Positions 33,722-43,025 of a DNA stretch of 64,000 nucleotides are shown one piece after another. The position numbers and the translations under genes are program-made. Under the pieces are notes generated by a model. That model was given only the letters and a program-made list of their open reading frames with translations. It made no database searches and was not told the origin of the DNA. The stretch lies in contig CP082844.1 in the NCBI GenBank assembly GCA_019930625.1, forward strand, positions 3,596,001 to 3,660,000. The letters are read 5' to 3'. Each line of letters starts with the position of its first letter. Positions within the stretch are counted from its first letter, which is position 1. This stretch comes from Nocardia asteroides (GTDB lineage Bacteria > Actinomycetota > Actinomycetes > Mycobacteriales > Mycobacteriaceae).

Positions 33722-34156
33722 TCACCCGCAGGCGTTCACCCATTCGGACAGGCCGTCGGCGAACAATTGGCGCTTCCAGATCGGCACCTCGTGTTTGATC
33801 CGGTCCACCAGTTCCGCACACGCGGCGAACGCTTCGCCGCGATGCGCCGCCGCCACCGCGACGACGATCGCGCGGTCGCCGATGCCGAGCGACCCGATGC
33901 GGTGCACGGCGGCGACCGGCAAGCCGTGCGTGGTGGCGATTTCGGCGCAGACGGTGTGCAGGAAACGCTCCGCTTGCGGGTGCGCGGAGTATTCCAGGGA
34001 CGAAACGCTCTGTCCGCCATCGTGATCGCGGACCTTGCCGGTGAACACCACGACCGCGCCGTAATGCGGTCCGGTGACCGCCGCTTCGACCTCCGCCGGG
34101 TCGAGCGGCTGGTCGCTGATCCGGGCGAGCCGGACCGTGGCCTCAGCCGTTGTCAT
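33722..34156 (-). CDS. moaE: Molybdopterin synthase large subunit MoaE
   Basis: A 144-residue MoaE. It has VVFTGKVRDHDGG near residue 38, LEYSAHPQAERFL, the RIGSLGIGDRAIVVAVAAAHR core, and the C-terminal KHEVPIWKRQ with the catalytic Lys region. With MoaD it inserts sulfur into precursor Z to make molybdopterin. ATG 34156 has GGAGG 8 nt upstream and overlaps the end of the MoaC-MogA gene by 14 bp. It is the last gene of the moeA-moaCB-moaE operon. Confidence 0.9.
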   Translation of the reverse strand: MTTAEATVRLARISDQPLDPAEVEAAVTGPHYGAVVVFTGKVRDHDGGQSVSSLEYSAHPQAERFLHTVCAEIATTHGLPVAAVHRIGSLGIGDRAIVVAVAAAHRGEAFAACAELVDRIKHEVPIWKRQLFADGLSEWVNACG

Positions 34157-35237
34157 GACTTCCACCTCCGGCAACTTGTGCGAGCAGATGATCCAACAGC
34201 GGCTCCAGCACCGCCATGCCGTCTTCGACGCCGCCGAGCGATCCCGGCAGATTCACGATCACCGAGCGGCCGGCGAGCCCGGCCACACCGCGGCTGAGGG
34301 CCGCGAGCGGGAATTTCGCGGTACCGCGCTGCCGGATCGCCTCCGCCACACCGGGAAGTTCGCGATCGAGCACGGCGAGGGTGGCTTCCGGGGTGCCGTC
34401 GGTCGGCGAGGCGCCGGTTCCGCCGGTGCTGATGACGAGGGAGGGTTCGAACCGCAACGCGTCGGACAACCCGATCTCGATCTCGGCGTCGGCGTAGACC
34501 AGCGGACCGCGCACCGAGAAGCCCAGACCGGCCAGCCAGTCCACGAGCGCCGGGCCGGTGGTGTCGATGCGGGTGCCCGCCGCGACGCCGGTCGACGCGA
34601 CCAGCACCACCGCCGAGCGTTCCTCCCCGTCGAATTCCGGCTCGGCGTACTCCGGGGTGTCATCCGCGTCATCCGCATCATCCGCGTCATCCGCGTCATC
34701 CGCGTCATCGGAGGACAGCTCGTCATCAGCGGAAGGCAGGATCTCGCTCTCCTCGGAGGCCGCTTCGGCCGGGCGCTCCCAATGCCCGCGCTTGCCGCCT
34801 TCTTTGGTGAGCAGCCGCACGTCGGTGAGCGTAGCGGCGGGGTCGACCGCTTTCACCATGTCGTGCAGGGTGAGCCCGGCGACCGCGACCGCGGTGAGCG
34901 CCTCCATCTCGACCCCGGTGGGGCCTTTGGTCTTCGCGGTGGCCTCGATCGTGATGGCGGTGTCGGTGAAACCGAACTCGACCCGCACCGACGACAGCGC
35001 CAGCTGATGGCACAGCGGGATCAGCTCGGCGGTCTTCTTCGCTCCCGCGATGCCCGCGATGCGGGCAGTGGCCAGCACGTCCGCCTTCGGCATGTCGTCG
35101 GCTCGCACCAGCGCGACCACCTCGGCCGTGGTACGCAACTCGCCCGCGGCGACGGCGATCCGGGTGGTCTCGCTCTTGGCGCTCACATCGACCATGCGGG
35201 CGCGACCTTCGTGATCGACATGGGACAACTCGCTCAT
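34143..35237 (-). CDS. moaCB: MoaC-MogA/MoaB fusion protein
   Basis: A 364-residue bifunctional protein. Residues about 1-165 are MoaC (cyclic pyranopterin monophosphate synthase): ARMVDVSAKSETTR, AELIPLCHQL, VEMEALTAVAVAGLTLHDM. Residues about 200-355 are a MogA/MoaB-type molybdopterin-binding domain: VLVASTGVAAGTRIDTTGPA, VISTGGTGASPTDGTPEA, IVNLPGSLGGVEDGM. Between them lies an acidic linker with repeated Asp-Asp-Ala units coded by a 9-bp tandem repeat. MoaC helps form the pterin ring; MogA/MoaB adenylates molybdopterin before metal insertion. ATG 35237 overlaps the moeA stop as ATGA. Confidence 0.9.
   Translation of the reverse strand: MSELSHVDHEGRARMVDVSAKSETTRIAVAAGELRTTAEVVALVRADDMPKADVLATARIAGIAGAKKTAELIPLCHQLALSSVRVEFGFTDTAITIEATAKTKGPTGVEMEALTAVAVAGLTLHDMVKAVDPAATLTDVRLLTKEGGKRGHWERPAEAASEESEILPSADDELSSDDADDADDADDADDADDTPEYAEPEFDGEERSAVVLVASTGVAAGTRIDTTGPALVDWLAGLGFSVRGPLVYADAEIEIGLSDALRFEPSLVISTGGTGASPTDGTPEATLAVLDRELPGVAEAIRQRGTAKFPLAALSRGVAGLAGRSVIVNLPGSLGGVEDGMAVLEPLLDHLLAQVAGGGSHDNG
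34659..34710 (-). repeat. 9-bp tandem repeat coding the acidic linker of MoaC-MogA
   Basis: On the plus strand the unit GTCATCCGC occurs at 34659, 34668, 34686 and 34695, with one variant ATCATCCGC at 34677 and a partial copy at 34704. The minus strand reads it as Asp-Asp-Ala repeats. Length changes would stay in frame, so the linker can vary without breaking the gene. Confidence 0.9.
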
Positions 35238-36469
35238 AAGGACCACACTCGCACAAACGCTCCGGCGGGCAGCGCGGTGACCTCGGCGGGCACGTCGATC
35301 AGCACGTCGGCCCACGCCATGGCCGCCACGAGGTGTGAGCCGGGCCCGGACACCACCTCGACCGCCTCCGGATGCCCGTGCGCCTCGCGCGGAGCGCCGA
35401 CCAGCTTGCCGCGCAGGAATTGACGCTTCCCCTCCGGCGAGCGCGCCACGGCGTTGCGCAGCGGAAGCTCGTAGGTGTCCACCTCGGGCAGCCCGGCGAG
35501 GTGGCGCAGCATCGGGCGGGCGAACACCTCGAACGACACCATCGTGCTGACCGGGTTGCCGGGGAAGCTGAGCACCGGCACACCCTCGACGACGGTCAGC
35601 CCCTGCGGGCCGCCCGGTTGCATCGCGACCGAACCGAACTGCCCGCCCATGGGCTCGAGCACGTCCTTGACCACCTCGAAGTCGCCCTTGGACACCCCGC
35701 CGGAGGTGAACACCACATCGGCGGCCTCCGTCGCAGCCGAGAGCAGCGCGCGGAAACGCGCCGGATCGTCGGTGCTGTGCGCGACCGAGACCACCTCGAC
35801 GCCGTTCGCCGCGAGCGCCGCGGCGAGGGCGACGCCGTTGGAGTTGTAGATCTGCCCGGGACGCAGCCTCTTTCCGGCCTCGACCAGCTCGTCGCCGGTG
35901 GTGATCACCGCGCCGCGCACCGGGCGGAAGACCGTCACCGCGGGCAGGCCGACCGCGGCGAGGGCGGCGACATGCCGGGGCGCGAGCCTGGTCCCGGTAC
36001 GCACGAGCAGGTCGCCGCTGCGTACGTCGGTGCCCGGCTCACGCACGAAGTCGCCTGCGCCGCGGCCACGCTCGATGGTCACGGTGCCGTCGCCCGCTCG
36101 GGTGTCCTCCACCGGCACGACGCAGTCCGCGCCGGGCGGGATCGGCGCGCCGGTCATCACCTTCATCGCCGCGCCCGGCGGCAGGGGCGTGCGGCCCGCG
36201 GCACCTGCCGCGACCACGCCGGTCAAAGGCAGTGTGACCGGGGCGACCAGCACCGATTCCGCGCGCACCGCGTATCCGTCCATCGCGGAGTTGCGGAACA
36301 CCGGCAGGTCGATCGGCGAACGGACATCCTCGGCGAGTTGCCTGCCCAGCGCCCGCGGCACCTCGACGGACTCGACCGCGCGCGCGGCCAGCGGCCGCAG
36401 CAGCTGTTCGACGCCGGCGCGGTAGTCGTCGACGGGCCTGGCCGAGACGTCGGCGGGCCGAGGGTTCAT
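35234..36469 (-). CDS. moeA: Molybdopterin molybdenumtransferase MoeA
   Basis: A 411-residue MoeA. It has [69 protein letters not shown] and [20 protein letters not shown]. It inserts molybdenum into adenylated molybdopterin. It begins at ATG 36469, preceded by TAGGCT and 7 nt, so the message is probably leaderless. It is divergent from moaA. It leads the operon moeA-moaCB-moaE through an ATGA overlap. Confidence 0.92.
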   Translation of the reverse strand: MNPRPADVSARPVDDYRAGVEQLLRPLAARAVESVEVPRALGRQLAEDVRSPIDLPVFRNSAMDGYAVRAESVLVAPVTLPLTGVVAAGAAGRTPLPPGAAMKVMTGAPIPPGADCVVPVEDTRAGDGTVTIERGRGAGDFVREPGTDVRSGDLLVRTGTRLAPRHVAALAAVGLPAVTVFRPVRGAVITTGDELVEAGKRLRPGQIYNSNGVALAAALAANGVEVVSVAHSTDDPARFRALLSAATEAADVVFTSGGVSKGDFEVVKDVLEPMGGQFGSVAMQPGGPQGLTVVEGVPVLSFPGNPVSTMVSFEVFARPMLRHLAGLPEVDTYELPLRNAVARSPEGKRQFLRGKLVGAPREAHGHPEAVEVVSGPGSHLVAAMAWADVLIDVPAEVTALPAGAFVRVWSL

Positions 36470-36643
36470 GCGAGTCAGCCTAACGCCCGATCCGGGCGAT
36501 TCTCCGCCTCCGTGGCCGTGCGCCGTCCGTGCGCAGGTCACCCCACCCGGACACGGGCCTCACCGCGGGACCGTCCCCGTGGTGAGCAGCCGGCGCGCCA
36601 TTCCGCCCGCAGACGAATCGGGACAGGCGGTCATAATGGACGT
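36470..36643. promoter_or_regulatory. Divergent moeA/moaA promoter region
   Basis: On the minus strand TAGGCT (36482-36477) is followed by 7 nt and the moeA ATG. On the plus strand CATAAT (36632-36637) is followed by 6 nt and the moaA GTG at 36644. Neither gene has a ribosome site in that space, so both messages are probably leaderless. No molybdenum riboswitch-like structure is evident in these short leaders. Confidence 0.55.
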
Positions 36644-37702
36644 GTGACTCTGGTCGAGATCGGGATTCCCGCCGTGCGTTCCGGGCGTCCCTCGCTCGCC
36701 GGCCGGCCCGATACCCCCTACTTGCTGGATCGTTTCGGACGCGTCGCCCGCGACCTACGCGTATCCATCACCGAGAAGTGCTCGCTGCGCTGTACCTACT
36801 GCATGCCCGAGGAGGGGCTGCCGGAGATTCCGCGGCACGAACTGCTCACGGTGGAGGAGATCGTTCGGCTGGTGCGCCTCGCGGTGCGGGATCTGGGGGT
36901 GCATGAGGTCCGCTTCACCGGGGGTGAGCCGCTGATGCGCCGCGACCTGGAACAGATCATCTCCGGGTGCCATGCCGAGGTGCCGCACATCCCGTTGGCG
37001 ATGACGACCAACGGTATCGGGCTCGAACACCGCGCGCGCGGCCTCGCCGCCGCGGGCCTGCGCCGGGTGAACGTGTCGCTGGACACGGTGGACCGGGCCG
37101 GTTTCGCGCGGCTGACGCGCCGCGACCGCCTCGAATCGGTGTTCGCGGGCATCCGTGCCGCCCGGGCCGCTGGGCTGGCCCCGATCAAGGTCAACGCCGT
37201 CCTGATGCGCCAAACCCTCGCCGGAGCACCGGATCTGCTGCGCTGGTGCCTGGACGAGGGCTGTGAGCTGCGTTTCATCGAGGAGATGCCGCTCGACGCC
37301 GACCACGAGTGGGCCCGCGCCAACATGGTCACCGCCGCCGAACTGCTCGACGTACTGGGCGCCCGGTTCGAACTCACCGAGGTCGGCCGCGCCGACCCGT
37401 CGGCTCCCGCGGAGAAGTGGCTGGTCGACGGCGGGCCCGGCACCGTGGGCATCATCGCGACCGTGACCCGCAAGTTCTGCGACACCTGCGACCGCACCCG
37501 GCTCACCGCCGACGGCATGCTGCGCTCCTGTCTGTTCAGCGACCAGGAATTCGACCTGCGCCAGGCGCTGCGCTCCGGCGCGGGCGACGAGGAGGTCGCG
37601 ACCCTCTGGCGCGGCGCGATGTGGGACAAGTGGGCAGGTCACGGGATCGACGCCGAAGGCTTCGTTCCTCCGGAGCGGACGATGGGAGCCATCGGTGGTT
37701 GA
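36644..37702 (+). CDS. moaA: GTP 3',8-cyclase MoaA
   Basis: A 352-residue radical SAM enzyme that rearranges GTP, the first step of molybdenum cofactor synthesis. The N-terminal cluster motif is CSLRCTYC (CxxxCxxC). The C-terminal second cluster uses [19 protein letters not shown]. The protein ends GAIGG, with the C-terminal Gly-Gly needed by MoaA. Start is GTG 36644; the open frame runs much further upstream through moeA but is not coding there. It overlaps moaD by 8 bp. Confidence 0.92.
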   Translation: MTLVEIGIPAVRSGRPSLAGRPDTPYLLDRFGRVARDLRVSITEKCSLRCTYCMPEEGLPEIPRHELLTVEEIVRLVRLAVRDLGVHEVRFTGGEPLMRRDLEQIISGCHAEVPHIPLAMTTNGIGLEHRARGLAAAGLRRVNVSLDTVDRAGFARLTRRDRLESVFAGIRAARAAGLAPIKVNAVLMRQTLAGAPDLLRWCLDEGCELRFIEEMPLDADHEWARANMVTAAELLDVLGARFELTEVGRADPSAPAEKWLVDGGPGTVGIIATVTRKFCDTCDRTRLTADGMLRSCLFSDQEFDLRQALRSGAGDEEVATLWRGAMWDKWAGHGIDAEGFVPPERTMGAIGG

Positions 37703-37937
37703 GATCCGCTACTTCGCCGCGATCGCCGACGCCGTCGGCAAGGACAGCGAAACCCTCGATCTCCCGGCCGGAGCCACGGTGTCCGACCTGCGGGCCGCCC
37801 TGTCGGCGACCTACGGCACGGACCTGGAGAAGATGCTGTCGGTGTGCGCCTACCTGATCGGCGACGAACTCACCCGCGACCCCACGGCCGCGCTCAGCCC
37901 GAGTGTCGACGTCCTGCCACCCTTCGCGGGCGGATAG
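37695..37937 (+). CDS. moaD: Molybdopterin synthase sulfur carrier subunit MoaD
   Basis: An 80-residue ubiquitin-like protein ending PPFAGG. The C-terminal Gly-Gly becomes the thiocarboxylate that donates sulfur to precursor Z together with MoaE. It starts at GTG 37695 inside the end of moaA, so the two are coupled. The 258 bp after it hold no convincing gene. Confidence 0.9.
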   Translation: MVEIRYFAAIADAVGKDSETLDLPAGATVSDLRAALSATYGTDLEKMLSVCAYLIGDELTRDPTAALSPSVDVLPPFAGG

Positions 37938-38195
37938 GCACTGGGGCGGGATAAGGGCCTTCGCCGACCGCTCGGCAGGACACGACATGGGCAGAGGGTG
38001 CCTGCGTTTCCGCGCCGGAGCGGATCTATGTCGAGTTGATCCGCGATCTGCTGCGCGACCGCCGAGGCGAACGGCGGGCGAGTCCGCTGAGGCCGCGCGG
38101 GATTTCTCCGGGCGAAGTGTAGAGATCGGCCCGCGCGTTTCGTCGTCCGAGTAGAAGGGGTATCCGAGCCCCTCGCTGCGAGGAAGGATGACGTT

Positions 38196-38909
38196 ATGCA
38201 CTACCTGGCGACACTGGTAGGACGTGAAGACGGCCCCGGGGTGCGGCCCGGCACCCCGGAGTTCGACGCGGAGGTGGCGAAGTACGCGGCGTTCGAGGAA
38301 CGCGAGGCCGCGGCGGTCGCGGGCGGCGTGGCGCTGTACCCCTCCGCCGACGCGCTGCACATCCGGCGGGCCGACGGTCGGACGCTCGTCACCGACGGCC
38401 CGTTCGCGGAGCAGGCCGAGGTCGTCGGCGGGTTCTACGTCTTCGAGGCCGCCGACCTGGACGAGGCCATCCGGCTGGCGCGTCAGGTGCCCGCCGCCGA
38501 GGACGGAGCGGTCGAGGTGCGCCCCATGGTGATGTGGTCGCCCCACGACACCCCGCGCGCGGATTGGTGGTTGGCGCTGCTGTGGGAAGTGCCGGACGCG
38601 GTGATCGCGCCGGGCAGCCCGGAGTGGGACGACGCGGTCGCCGACCATGAGCGGTTCGGTGAGAAGCACGCGGCTGCCCTCCGCGGTGGCGGGGCGCTGC
38701 AACCGCCGTCCTCGGCGACCACGGTGCGGGTGCGCGACGGGAAGCTGCTGCTCACCGATGGTCCGTACGCGGAGTCGGCCGAGGTGGTCGACGGGCTGTA
38801 CCTGTTCGCCGCGCCGGACCGGGAGCAGGCGGTGCGGATCGCGGCGGCCATCCCGCTCGGCGAGCGCGGGCGCACCGAGCTGCGCCGGGTCGTGGACTTG
38901 GGCGACTGA
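38196..38909 (+). CDS. YCII/DGPF domain protein, duplicated domain
   Basis: A 237-residue protein made of two YCII-related (DGPF) domains: LVTDGPFAEQAEVVGGFYVFE near residue 65 and LLTDGPYAESAEVVDGLYLFA near residue 180. GAGGAAGGA supports ATG 38196. It ends 1 bp before the start of an ECF sigma gene. DGPF proteins are the typical partners of ECF42-group sigma factors, and this pair follows that rule, here as a fused two-domain version. The biochemical role of DGPF proteins is unclear. Confidence 0.85.
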   Translation: MHYLATLVGREDGPGVRPGTPEFDAEVAKYAAFEEREAAAVAGGVALYPSADALHIRRADGRTLVTDGPFAEQAEVVGGFYVFEAADLDEAIRLARQVPAAEDGAVEVRPMVMWSPHDTPRADWWLALLWEVPDAVIAPGSPEWDDAVADHERFGEKHAAALRGGGALQPPSSATTVRVRDGKLLLTDGPYAESAEVVDGLYLFAAPDREQAVRIAAAIPLGERGRTELRRVVDLGD

Positions 38910-38910
38910 C

Positions 38911-40146
38911 GTGCGGACGGGGCAGGCCGCGACGATCGACGCCGTCTACCGCGCCGAGTTCGGCCGGGCTCTGGCGACGGTGGCCAGGACCGTCGGGGAC
39001 ATCGGACTGGCCGAGGACGCCGTGCAGGAGGCATTCGCCGACGCCGTGCGCACCTGGCCGGAGCGCGGGCTGCCGTCGAACCCGGGGGCGTGGATCACCA
39101 CGGCCGCCCGCAATCGAGCGCTGGACCGGCTGCGGCGCGAGTCGGCGCGGGCGGCCAAGGAATACGACGCGGTCCTGACCCGGACGCCGAGCGAGGAGAA
39201 CGAGGTGTCACCGGTGCCGGACGACCAGCTGCGGATGATCTTCGCCTGTTGCCATCCGGCACTGGCGCGACCCTCGCAGGTGGCCCTGACGCTGCGCCTG
39301 GTGTGCGGGTTACGGACGGCCGAGATCGCGCGTGCCTTCCTGCAACCGGAACACACGGTGGCGCAACGGCTCACGCGTGCGAAGGCCAAGATCCGGCAGG
39401 CGGGCATCCCGCTGCGGGTGCCGCCCGCGCACCTGATGCCGGAGCGGGTGCCGGGTGTGCTGGCGTGCGTGTATCTGGTGTTCACCGAAGGGTATTCCGC
39501 CACTTCGGGTCCCACCGCGGTGCGCGACGAGCTGTGCGACGAGGCGATCCGGCTCGGCAGGCTGCTGTGCGAGTTGCTTCCAGGGGAACCCGAGGCGCGG
39601 GCGCTGCTGGCGCTGATGCTGTTGCAGGACAGCCGCCGGGAGCAGCGTCGGCGCGACGACGGGGAATCGGTGCCACTGGAGGAACAGGATCGGTCGCGGT
39701 GGGACCACGCGATGGTGCGGGCGGGGCTGGCGTGCCTGCGGTCCGCCGAAGCCGAGGGCAGCGGCCCGTACCTGGTGCAGGCGCGCATCGCCGCCGCGCA
39801 TGCGACAGCGCCGAGTTGGGCGCGGACCGACTGGCACTCGATCGCCGCGGAATACGACGAACTGCTGCGGCTGGCCCCGTCACCGGCGGTGTCGGTGAAC
39901 CGCGCCGTGGCCGTGGGATTCTCCCGCGGATTCGACGCGGGCTTGGCCGCCCTCGACGAGGTCGCCGCCGATCCGCGGCTGGCCGGATCGCACTTGGTCC
40001 CCGCGACCCGCGCCGACCTGCTGCGACGCAGCGGCCGGTGGCGGGAGGCCGCGGCGAACTACCGCGTGGCGTTGACACTGGCGCGCAACGATCAAGCGCG
40101 GCGGTTCCTGGCTCGCCGTCTCGCCGAAAGCGAGGCGGCTCGCTAG
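38911..40146 (+). CDS. ECF42-type RNA polymerase sigma factor with TPR-like C-terminal extension
   Basis: A 411-residue sigma factor. Region 2 is DAVYRAEFGRALATVARTVGDIGLAEDAVQEAF and region 4 is LRTAEIARAFLQPEHTVAQRLTRAKAKIR, both within about 1-180. The remaining ~220 residues form the helical, TPR-like extension with YLVFTEGY typical of the ECF42 group. No anti-sigma gene is adjacent; in this group the C-terminal extension is thought to control activity. GTG 38911 follows the DGPF gene after one base, so the two are co-translated. Confidence 0.88.
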   Translation: MRTGQAATIDAVYRAEFGRALATVARTVGDIGLAEDAVQEAFADAVRTWPERGLPSNPGAWITTAARNRALDRLRRESARAAKEYDAVLTRTPSEENEVSPVPDDQLRMIFACCHPALARPSQVALTLRLVCGLRTAEIARAFLQPEHTVAQRLTRAKAKIRQAGIPLRVPPAHLMPERVPGVLACVYLVFTEGYSATSGPTAVRDELCDEAIRLGRLLCELLPGEPEARALLALMLLQDSRREQRRRDDGESVPLEEQDRSRWDHAMVRAGLACLRSAEAEGSGPYLVQARIAAAHATAPSWARTDWHSIAAEYDELLRLAPSPAVSVNRAVAVGFSRGFDAGLAALDEVAADPRLAGSHLVPATRADLLRRSGRWREAAANYRVALTLARNDQARRFLARRLAESEAAR

Positions 40147-40150
40147 GCCT

Positions 40151-40975
40151 CTAACGCCACCAGGTGTCCAGCGGAGTCACCGGGACAGTGCGCTTGTGCC
40201 GGGTGCCGCGGAAGATGCTCTCCAGCCGCTCGGCGACCTCCGGAGTGACCTCTTTGCCCTCCAGGTAGTCGTCGATCTCGCTGTAGCGCAGGCCGAGCGC
40301 CTCCTCGTCGGGCAGGGCGGGGCGGTCGTCCTCCAGATCGGCGGTGGGCACCTTGGACCAGATGCTGGCCGGTGCGCCGAGTTCTTGGAGCAGCGCGGCG
40401 CCCTGACGCTTGGTGAGGCCGGTGAGCGGAGTGAGGTCGACGCCACCGTCACCGTACTTGGTGAAGAATCCGGTGACCGCCTCGGCCGCGTGGTCGGTGC
40501 CGACCACGAGCAGGTTCTCCTGTCCGGCCAGCGCGTACTGGATCACCATGCGTTCGCGCGCTTTGATGTTGCCGCGCACGAAGTCCCGAAGTTCGTGGAC
40601 CTGCAACGCGGTCGCCGTCTCGGCGGCCGCGGCGTTCGCGCTGGGCCGGATGTTCACCACGACTTCGCGGTCGGGCTGGATGAACCGCACCGCGATTCGC
40701 GCGTCCGCCTCGTCGGCCTGCACGCCGTAGGGCAGCCGGACGGCGAGGAAGGTGGCGTCCACGCCGTCGGCGCGCAGTTCCTCGACCGCGAGCTGGCACA
40801 GCCGGCCTGCCAGCGCGCTGTCCTGCCCACCGCTGATGCCCAGAACGAAACCTCGTGCGGGGGTGGCGTTCAGATAGTCCTTGAGGAAATCGACGCGGCG
40901 TCGTACCTCGTCCTTCGGTTCGATCGTCGGCCGGACGCCCAATTCACTGATGATCTGTTCGCGCAGGTTCCCCAT
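40151..40975 (-). CDS. nadE: NH3-dependent NAD+ synthetase NadE
   Basis: A 274-residue NAD synthetase of the short ammonia-using type, with no N-terminal glutaminase domain. The ATP-pyrophosphatase motif is [14 protein letters not shown], and [31 protein letters not shown] and [20 protein letters not shown] follow. It amidates NAAD to NAD+. It is convergent with the sigma gene (4 bp between stops). ATG 40975 is preceded by TAGACT and 8 nt, a possible leaderless start. Confidence 0.92.
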   Translation of the reverse strand: MGNLREQIISELGVRPTIEPKDEVRRRVDFLKDYLNATPARGFVLGISGGQDSALAGRLCQLAVEELRADGVDATFLAVRLPYGVQADEADARIAVRFIQPDREVVVNIRPSANAAAAETATALQVHELRDFVRGNIKARERMVIQYALAGQENLLVVGTDHAAEAVTGFFTKYGDGGVDLTPLTGLTKRQGAALLQELGAPASIWSKVPTADLEDDRPALPDEEALGLRYSEIDDYLEGKEVTPEVAERLESIFRGTRHKRTVPVTPLDTWWR

Positions 40976-40997
40976 GGCGCCCGAGTCTATAGGCGTT

Positions 40998-41657
40998 TCA
41001 CCGGGCGACGACGCGCCGAACGACGCTCTCCCAGTTGTCGCCGATCTGCTCGCGGGTATAGCCGAGAACCTGCATCTGGTGTATTACCAGCGCCGCGCCC
41101 ATCATCGCCAGCAGTCCGTCGGCGAGCAGCGGGACGTCTCCAGTCACGTCGGCCTGCCGCAGCAGCATCGCGACATGCGCGCGCAGCAATCCGTACGGCC
41201 CGCCGGAATAGCGGTCACCGGCCTCGCCGATCTCGGCGGCGCGATGCAGTTCGCCTTCCACTTCGATGTCCAGCAGCCGGGCTCGACCGAAGGCGACCAG
41301 TCGTTCCACCGGGTGTGCGCCCGGGCCGAGCGGCGGCGGCCCGAAGATGAACGCCTCCTGGAACTTCTGCTCGGAGTGGTCCAGCAGCGCGAGCATCAGG
41401 CCGGACCGGTTGCCGAACCGGCGGAATACCGTGCCCTTGCCGACCCCGGCGCGTTTGGCCAGCGCGTCCATGGTGAGGCTGTCGACGCCCTGTTCACGCA
41501 CCAGCTGCTGCGCCGCGTCCAGCAGCAGGCGGCGGTTGCGCGCCGCGTCGGCGCGTTCGGCGGGCCCCGACGTGCCGGGCAGCGGCGCACCGACGTCGAG
41601 CAGCCCACGTACGCCGGATGGCGACGCGTCGGGTGTGGGGTAGTTCACAGCGCTCAC
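40998..41657 (-). CDS. TetR-family regulator divergent from an FMN reductase gene
   Basis: A 219-residue TetR protein. The helix-turn-helix lies in [27 protein letters not shown]. About 35 residues precede the DNA-binding domain. GTG 41657 is used; a GTG 9 bp further in is possible. A 22-bp near-perfect palindrome lies 18 bp upstream in the space shared with the FMN reductase gene. It probably represses itself and that gene, with release by an oxidant or quinone-like ligand (inference). Confidence 0.82.
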   Translation of the reverse strand: MSAVNYPTPDASPSGVRGLLDVGAPLPGTSGPAERADAARNRRLLLDAAQQLVREQGVDSLTMDALAKRAGVGKGTVFRRFGNRSGLMLALLDHSEQKFQEAFIFGPPPLGPGAHPVERLVAFGRARLLDIEVEGELHRAAEIGEAGDRYSGGPYGLLRAHVAMLLRQADVTGDVPLLADGLLAMMGAALVIHQMQVLGYTREQIGDNWESVVRRVVAR

Positions 41658-41674
41658 GCAGACTCCGCGGGAAG

Positions 41675-41696
41675 TAATCGGACCATGGTCCGGTTA
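41675..41696. promoter_or_regulatory. TetR-type palindromic operator
   Basis: CGGACCATGGTCCG (41679-41692) is a perfect 14-bp palindrome, extended to 22 bp as TAA...TTA with one mismatched pair. It sits between the TetR gene and the FMN reductase gene. It is the natural operator for that regulator. Confidence 0.7.
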
Positions 41697-41747
41697 GTGT
41701 GTGATGAACGTACGGACACCACCTCATTCAGTACACCAGGAGTCGTC

Positions 41748-42317
41748 ATGAGTCAGACCCGCATTCTTGCACTCGTCGGTAGCCTGCGTGCCGCCTCGGT
41801 CAACCGGCGGCTGGCCGAGGCCGCCGCACATACCGCGCCGGAGGGTGTCGAGGTCACCCTCTACGACGGACTCGCCGACATCCCGTTCTACAACGAGGAC
41901 ATCGACGTGCCCGGTTCGGTTCCCGCGGCCGCTCAGGCGCTGCGCGACGCGGTCGCCGAGGCGGACGGCCTGCTGGTGGTGACCCCGGAGTACAACGGCA
42001 CGCTGTCGGCGGTGTTGAAGAACGCGATCGACTGGGCCTCTCGCCCCTACGGCGCGGGCGCCATCAAGGGCAAGCCCACCGCCGTGGTGAGCGCGTCGAT
42101 CAGCCCGAACGCGGCGCAGTGGGCGCACGGCGACGCGGTCAAGGCGCTCGGCGTAGCGGGTGCTCGGGTGGTCGAGTCCGCGCATCTGCACTTCGGCGTC
42201 ATCGGCGAGCGGTTCGGCGCCGCGCATCCGCGCGACGATGCCGAGGCGCTGACCCAGCTGGCCGGCACCGTGCGCGAACTGGTCGAGGCCACGCGCGGCG
42301 AACTGGCGTCGGTGTAA
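41748..42317 (+). CDS. NADPH-dependent FMN reductase / NAD(P)H oxidoreductase
   Basis: A 189-residue flavodoxin-like protein. It has ILALVGSLRAASVNRRLAEAA at the FMN phosphate site and VVTPEYNGTLSAVLKNAIDW, the classic NADPH-dependent FMN reductase signature. It should reduce FMN, quinones or other acceptors in the cytoplasm. CAGGAG at 41737-41742 supports ATG 41748. Regulation by the adjacent TetR protein through the palindrome at 41675-41696 is likely. Confidence 0.85.
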   Translation: MSQTRILALVGSLRAASVNRRLAEAAAHTAPEGVEVTLYDGLADIPFYNEDIDVPGSVPAAAQALRDAVAEADGLLVVTPEYNGTLSAVLKNAIDWASRPYGAGAIKGKPTAVVSASISPNAAQWAHGDAVKALGVAGARVVESAHLHFGVIGERFGAAHPRDDAEALTQLAGTVRELVEATRGELASV

Positions 42318-42496
42318 GCTCCATCTCCGGTTTCGAACGAGGGTCACCGTGGCCTGCGCGGCGGTGGCCCTCTTCGCACGCCTGGGGGGTTGCTGAAAGT
42401 AAGCTGAAGCGCCGAACAGTGATCTGCGCCACTGTTTGATGCGGGGGTGAATCGAGCGTCCTGGTACTTCTCTCGATGGAATTTCACCGATGTGAC

Positions 42497-42544
42497 TCGC
42501 TACATGTCGTGTTGTAGGAATCTGTCGGCCACTAGGTGTAGTGT
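42497..42544 (+). promoter_or_regulatory. Paired NrdR boxes upstream of nrdHIE
   Basis: TCGCTACATGTCGTGT (42497-42512) and CCACTAGGTGTAGTGT (42529-42544) both fit the NrdR-box pattern (aCaCwA-N4-TwGtGt). They start 32 bp apart, three turns of DNA. NrdR, the ATP/dATP-sensing repressor of ribonucleotide reductase genes, binds such tandem sites. They lie in the 391-bp gap before nrdH, about 165 bp from its ATG. The rest of the gap shows no gene or clear riboswitch. Confidence 0.85.
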
Positions 42545-42708
42545 CTTCGCTACTGGAAGACGGTGAGAGGCCCCGCTCATCAGAGGTCGGCCACGCGTGG
42601 CTGATCAGGGGATTCGGGTCCGGCTCCAGGAGTTTGCGCAGCATACGTCGATCGTGCATGCATACGGATCTCAGGCTGTGGATCAGGCACAAGGAGAGAG
42701 GGACATCA

Positions 42709-42942
42709 ATGACCGTCACCGTGTACACCAAGCCCGCTTGCGTCCAGTGCAACGCCACCTACAAGGCCCTCGACAAGGCCGGGGTGGACTACGAGGTCAT
42801 CGACATCTCGGAGAACGACGAGGCGCGTGACTACGTCATGGCCCTCGGGTACTTGCAGGCGCCGGTCGTGGTGGCGGGGGACGATCACTGGTCGGGCTTC
42901 CGGCCCGACCGCATCAAGTCGCTCGCGACCGTGGCGGCCTGA
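42709..42942 (+). CDS. nrdH: NrdH-redoxin
   Basis: A 77-residue glutaredoxin-like protein with the redox motif CVQC in [18 protein letters not shown] and the C-terminal SGFRPDRI motif of NrdH. It is the electron donor of the class Ib ribonucleotide reductase, itself reduced by thioredoxin reductase. AAGGAGAGAGGG lies just before ATG 42709. It is the first gene of nrdHIE. Confidence 0.93.
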   Translation: MTVTVYTKPACVQCNATYKALDKAGVDYEVIDISENDEARDYVMALGYLQAPVVVAGDDHWSGFRPDRIKSLATVAA

Positions 42943-43025
42943 AGCCTGCGCAGCTTCCTGTTCATCCGAAGGGCGAGCGCCGGGTGGTCCGCCGCGCGGC
43001 ACTCCCGAGAAGAAGGAAGGCGACC

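Noticed and set aside
34659..34710. Repeat array of mobile origin
   Set aside because: It is a simple 9-bp microsatellite inside the moaC-mogA coding frame.
35372..36643. N-terminal extension of MoaA
   Set aside because: The frame is open through the moeA gene on the other strand, but conserved MoaA sequence starts at the GTG 36644 and a -10 element lies just before it.
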